DNA from: an uncultured Mollicutes bacterium
GTDB lineage: Bacteria; Bacillota_I; Bacilli_A; Acholeplasmatales; Anaeroplasmataceae
Assembly: GCA_937905855.1 (NCBI GenBank)
Contig: CALCWU010000133.1
Span: 1-18,781 of the forward strand
Direction of reading: 5' to 3'
Length of the DNA stretch: 18,781 bases
Numbering within the stretch: position 1 is the stretch's first letter; every line of letters starts with the position of its first letter. Position numbers and translations under genes: made by a program. This document shows, piece by piece, positions 15,571 to 18,781 of the stretch. The notes beneath the pieces are model-generated. The model had not been told where the DNA came from. It ran no database searches and saw nothing but the letters and a program-made list of their open reading frames with translations.

Positions 15571-16656
15571 ATGAAACTCGCAACTGTATTTAGTGGTATT
15601 GGTGCAATTGAACAAGCACTTTTAAAGATGAATATCAAATATGATATTGTATTTGCATGCGATACAGGTGAAAGATATATAGATATTGATCCTGAAGAAA
15701 TTAAAAATAAAATTTTTAATATGGATGATAAAGATAAGAACCTATATATTAAATCTCTTTATGACGCAACTAACAAGCACAATTATGTAAAAGATTCTTA
15801 TTTTGCAAATTATGATATAAAAGAAGAAAACTGGTATGATGATATAAGATTCATTGATGGCAAGAATCACGAAAATGAAGTAGACCTTTTTGTTGGTGGA
15901 AGTCCATGTCAAAGCTTCTCCATTATTGGAAAGCGTGCTGGCTTGGAAGATGCTAGAGGGACATTATTTTATGATTATGCTAGATTAGTTAATGAAATGA
16001 AGCCTAAAGTATTTATTTACGAAAATGTACCTGGAATGTTAAGTCACGATAAAGGAAACACTTGGAAGGTTATTAAAGAAGTATTTATGTCTTTGGGCTA
16101 TAAGGTTTATTTTAGTGTTTTAAATGCTATGGATTATGGTATTCCGCAAGATAGAAAAAGATTATTTGTTGTAGGATTTAAGGACCAAACTGTTGATTTT
16201 AAGTTTCCTGAACCTATCAAAAGAACTACAACTATGTTTGATTATCTTGAAGGAGAACCTGTTGCTACAAAGCACTATTTAGGAAAAAAAGGCTTTGAAT
16301 TTGTAACTAATCCTAAATATAGAAATAGAGCTCGTGTTAATCATGAGGTAATTCAAACACAAAAGGCAAATCAACAATTTAATTGGAATGGTGATTTCGT
16401 TTTTGTACCTTATGATGTTGTAAAAGATAATAAAGAAATAATGAAACGAGCATATGTCGGAGAATGGAATGGTCAAAAAGGTGTATGCCGCCAATTAACA
16501 TATAGAGAATGTATGAGACTAATGGGTTTTTCTGAAGAATATAAAATTGTAGTTCCAAATGTTCCAGCATATAGACAAGCTGGTAATTCCATTGTTGTAA
16601 ATGTTTTGGAAAATATAGTAAAAGAAATTATGAAAGTTGTGAAGTTTGATGAGTAA
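15571..16656 (+). CDS. DNA cytosine-C5 methyltransferase 1 (LlaJI M1-like)
   Basis: A 361-aa m5C methyltransferase that transfers methyl from S-adenosylmethionine to cytosine C5. Motif I is FSGIGA (7-12), motif IV GGSPCQSFS with catalytic Cys113, motif VI ENV (151-153), motif VIII IPQDRKR (191-197), motif IX RQLTYRECMRLMGF and motif X AGNSIVV (Gly338). The target-recognition region between VIII and IX is short, ~110 residues, and differs from that of the next gene. The ATG at 15571 is chosen over a TTG at 15553 because MKLATVFSGIG is the standard family start; the ribosome site is weak (GTAGG). The gene overlaps the next by eight bases. The pair plus a McrB-like gene matches LlaJI, where two m5C enzymes each protect one strand of an asymmetric site. 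Confidence 0.93.
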   Translation: MKLATVFSGIGAIEQALLKMNIKYDIVFACDTGERYIDIDPEEIKNKIFNMDDKDKNLYIKSLYDATNKHNYVKDSYFANYDIKEENWYDDIRFIDGKNHENEVDLFVGGSPCQSFSIIGKRAGLEDARGTLFYDYARLVNEMKPKVFIYENVPGMLSHDKGNTWKVIKEVFMSLGYKVYFSVLNAMDYGIPQDRKRLFVVGFKDQTVDFKFPEPIKRTTTMFDYLEGEPVATKHYLGKKGFEFVTNPKYRNRARVNHEVIQTQKANQQFNWNGDFVFVPYDVVKDNKEIMKRAYVGEWNGQKGVCRQLTYRECMRLMGFSEEYKIVVPNVPAYRQAGNSIVVNVLENIVKEIMKVVKFDE

Positions 16657-17776
16657 AATTAGATTAGCAACTGTTTTTAGTGGCATAGGAGCAGTTGAAT
16701 TTGCGTTAAAAAGAATGTCAAAAGAGTATGAGGTTGTCTTTGCCTGTGATAATGGTGAAAGAGATGATATTTCTTATGATAAAAATAAAGAGTTTGAATA
16801 TATTAAAACATTAAATAACGCCGATGAAAAACATGAGTATTTAGAAAAATTATATAAGAAATTAACTCGAAAAAAGAATTATGTTCAAGAAAGTTATTTA
16901 GCTAACTATTCTGAACTTAAACCAAATAGATTTTATCAAGATATAATGCTTCTAGACGGAACTGATTTTAAAGGTCAAGTGGATCTATTTGTAGGAGGAA
17001 GTCCATGTCAAAGCTTTTCTTCTGTTGGCTTTCAGGGTGGATTAGAAGATGCTCGTGGTACGCTTTTCTATGAATTTGCAAGATTGGTAAAAGAGATTGA
17101 GCCCAAGGTTTTTATTTATGAAAATGTTAGAAATTTACTTCAACATGATAATGGAAACACATGGACTATTATTAAAGGTATTTTTGATTCTCTTGGATAT
17201 CATTATAAATTCGCAGTTCTTAATGCTGCTGATTATGGTGTTCCTCAAACAAGAAGAAGATTATTTGTTGTAGGATTTAAAGATAAAATTGATTTTGAAT
17301 TTCCTCCTAAAACTTTAGAACTTACAACTAAAATGAATGATTATATGGAGGACAATTGTGCATTTGGTAATATGTTAAATGTTGATTCAAAAATAGTTCT
17401 TAATCCTGTAAAGGGTTCAGTTGATTCTAAGTATTTTTTAAGTGAAAAATTATATGATTATGTGATGAAAACTGGAACAAAAACATTTGTTCAAAAGGTT
17501 GAAATTAATAAGGATATTGCTAGAACACTTTTAAAAACGATGGGAAATCGACATAGAGCAGGGGTTGATAATTATTTTTCAAATGATGGAAGCAATGATT
17601 TTGGTAAAGTAAGAATGCTCACTGAACGTGAAGCTCATAGATTAATGGGTTATACAGATGATTATAAAATTGTGGTTTCTAGAGCACAAGCCTATAAGCA
17701 AGCGGGTAATTCTATAGTTGTAGATGTAATGATTGCTGTTTTAAAATGTATTTTTGAAACAAAGATTTTTGACTAA
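16649..17776 (+). CDS. DNA cytosine-C5 methyltransferase 2 (LlaJI M2-like)
   Basis: A 375-aa paralog of the preceding enzyme, with all motifs intact: FSGIGAVE, GGSPCQSFS (Cys120), ENV (158-160), VPQTRRR (198-204), VRMLTEREAHRLMGY and AGNSIVV (Gly353). Conserved motifs are close to the first copy, even at the DNA level around motif IV and motif VIII. The segment after motif VIII is unrelated and includes a TLLKTMGNRHRAGVDNYF stretch, so the two should read different sequences or opposite strands of one asymmetric site. The ATG at 16649 is preferred to the TTG at 16646; it sits inside the end of gene 1 (eight-base overlap, ATGAGTAA), pointing to coupled translation. The stop is 14 bases before the McrB-like ATG. 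Confidence 0.93.
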   Translation: MSKIRLATVFSGIGAVEFALKRMSKEYEVVFACDNGERDDISYDKNKEFEYIKTLNNADEKHEYLEKLYKKLTRKKNYVQESYLANYSELKPNRFYQDIMLLDGTDFKGQVDLFVGGSPCQSFSSVGFQGGLEDARGTLFYEFARLVKEIEPKVFIYENVRNLLQHDNGNTWTIIKGIFDSLGYHYKFAVLNAADYGVPQTRRRLFVVGFKDKIDFEFPPKTLELTTKMNDYMEDNCAFGNMLNVDSKIVLNPVKGSVDSKYFLSEKLYDYVMKTGTKTFVQKVEINKDIARTLLKTMGNRHRAGVDNYFSNDGSNDFGKVRMLTEREAHRLMGYTDDYKIVVSRAQAYKQAGNSIVVDVMIAVLKCIFETKIFD

Positions 17777-17790
17777 GGAGGTAAAAAACA

Positions 17791-18781
17791 ATGTCTTCAT
17801 ATTTTGAAAAACAACGTCTTATCGTGGAAGTTAAATATACGGATGCTTCTAAAAAAGGTAGATATTATACTTCTAATCCTAAAAATGATGTTGATACTAG
17901 TGTTACAGGAACATATTTTTTAGGTAAAACTGCTTTATTTAATGACTTTAAAGAATTTTTCGATATTGATGATAATTCTTTATTTTCTAAAAAAAATATA
18001 GTTTTAAATGTGGAAAAATGTAAATCCTATTTAAAACAGACTAAAAAATATTTAGGAAAATATGCTTCAAAATTTATAGAATCTTTTGATGAAAAATTCA
18101 AAAGATTGAGTGATTATAATTTTGTAAGTTATCAGCTTAATGTTAAATTAAGAATAAACGATACTAGAGTTTTTCTTTCTATTCCTAAGGATATTGAAAA
18201 TAATAAGCTGTTAACTTCTTTGTTATATGGAACTATTACAAATATTGTTTTTGAAAAACTTGAACATGATATTGAAGTGTATCCTATTTTATCAACTGAT
18301 TTTTATAAGCGATTTTTAGATGATGTTCAGTTGAATGAACAAGAAATGCTTGAGTTATTGATTGATTATCATAAAAAGTATTCTACTGATGGATATAGAT
18401 TATTTGGAATGATTTTTGGGATTTGTGCACAAAAGAATAATGTTAAAATTGCATCCAAGGAATTTTTAAATAATACAAATAAATATGATGATACAATAAA
18501 AGAAAGTTTTAATGTTGAAGTAGATAAGGGAATTAGATTGTCTACTAGAATAAAAAATATAATACCTGAAGATTTATCTTTTGATTTAAATGAAAATGTA
18601 AGCGAAAATAATGATTCGAGTGATGAAATTAAAATATTTAATTATGATTGCTTAAATAAATTTGGAATTAACCTAATAGTATATGGTACACCAGGATGTG
18701 GTAAAAGTTATTATGTTGAACATACTTTATTAAAAGATTATCGTCATAATGAAGAAGGACTTTGTATTGATGCTATTAGAA
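17791..18781 (+). CDS. McrB-like GTPase, restriction subunit (LlaJI R1-like), 3' truncated by window end
   Basis: The frame is open from the ATG at 17791 to the window end (330 codons), with a strong AAGGAGG site at 17775-17781. The N-terminal ~270 residues are a non-catalytic region likely to bind DNA (VEVKYTDASKKGRYYTSNP, then a FLGKTALFNDF segment). An acidic Asn/Ser linker (~276-288) leads to the AAA+ motor: INLIVYGTPGCGKSYYVEH, with Walker A GTPGCGKS at 299-306. The strand-P-loop form and position are those of McrB-family GTPases, and the NxxD signature should lie beyond the window. Beside two m5C methyltransferases it matches R1 of LlaJI and YdiS of BsuMI. In such systems this protein assembles with a McrC-like nuclease to cut unmethylated DNA; that gene is expected just downstream. 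Confidence 0.82.
   Translation, partial: MSSYFEKQRLIVEVKYTDASKKGRYYTSNPKNDVDTSVTGTYFLGKTALFNDFKEFFDIDDNSLFSKKNIVLNVEKCKSYLKQTKKYLGKYASKFIESFDEKFKRLSDYNFVSYQLNVKLRINDTRVFLSIPKDIENNKLLTSLLYGTITNIVFEKLEHDIEVYPILSTDFYKRFLDDVQLNEQEMLELLIDYHKKYSTDGYRLFGMIFGICAQKNNVKIASKEFLNNTNKYDDTIKESFNVEVDKGIRLSTRIKNIIPEDLSFDLNENVSENNDSSDEIKIFNYDCLNKFGINLIVYGTPGCGKSYYVEHTLLKDYRHNEEGLCIDAIR

Noticed and set aside
16279..16570. Minus-strand open frames inside the first methyltransferase gene
   Set aside because: They lie wholly within a gene with all m5C motifs intact and show no start signals or recognisable products.

Overview
The window is very AT-rich DNA from a low-GC member of the Bacillota. Gene density, good Shine-Dalgarno sites (AGGAGG/GGTGAT) and UGA used as a true stop (ends of the 4148-5011 and 10773-15452 genes) fit an Erysipelotrichia/Coprobacillus-like or related gut Firmicute with the standard bacterial code. 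That taxonomic guess rests on style alone. All genes lie on the + strand. No tRNA, rRNA, CRISPR array, integrase or transposase is visible, and no gap between genes exceeds 300 bases.

Layout. (1) 1-1030: the C-terminal remnant of an AraC-type regulator, a chloramphenicol-acetyltransferase-like gene and a weak AT-rich terminator. (2) 1042-2507: a DUF4143-type AAA ATPase gene behind a promoter that carries three copies of a 14-bp word at exact 33-bp spacing. It ends in a convincing intrinsic terminator. (3) 2524-6796: a tight operon of six genes. These are an acidic unknown protein, a single-domain Clp-like AAA+ ATPase, two tandem paralogous unknown proteins, a small Cys-rich protein and an ADP-ribosylglycohydrolase. 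A palindrome with two opposed -10 boxes lies ahead of it. (4) 6803-8049: a promoter, a leader able to form a ~31-bp hairpin, a CpXC zinc-binding protein gene and a 75-codon gene that resembles part of one paralog from the previous operon. (5) 8077-15452: an 898-aa protein overlapping by one base a 1559-aa DEAH helicase with zinc clusters and a C-terminal DUF1998-type domain. This resembles a Druantia (DruH/DruE-like) phage-defence pair. (6) 15532-18781: its own extended -10 promoter, two overlapping cytosine-C5 methyltransferase genes, then a McrB-like GTPase gene that runs off the window. The order matches LlaJI-type (and BsuMI-like) restriction-modification, with a McrC-like nuclease gene expected just beyond the end.

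The right-hand ~10.7 kb is therefore a defence island with two modules. Codon use supports a join near 7.8-8.1 kb: lysine is mostly AAG in the AAA/paralog operon (12 of 17 in the first ~100 codons of the 4148 gene) but mostly AAA in the helicase partner (7 of 10 in its first ~100 codons).

The least explained material is the AAA/paralog operon, the hairpin leader at 6859-6986 and the repeat operator at 1042-1121.
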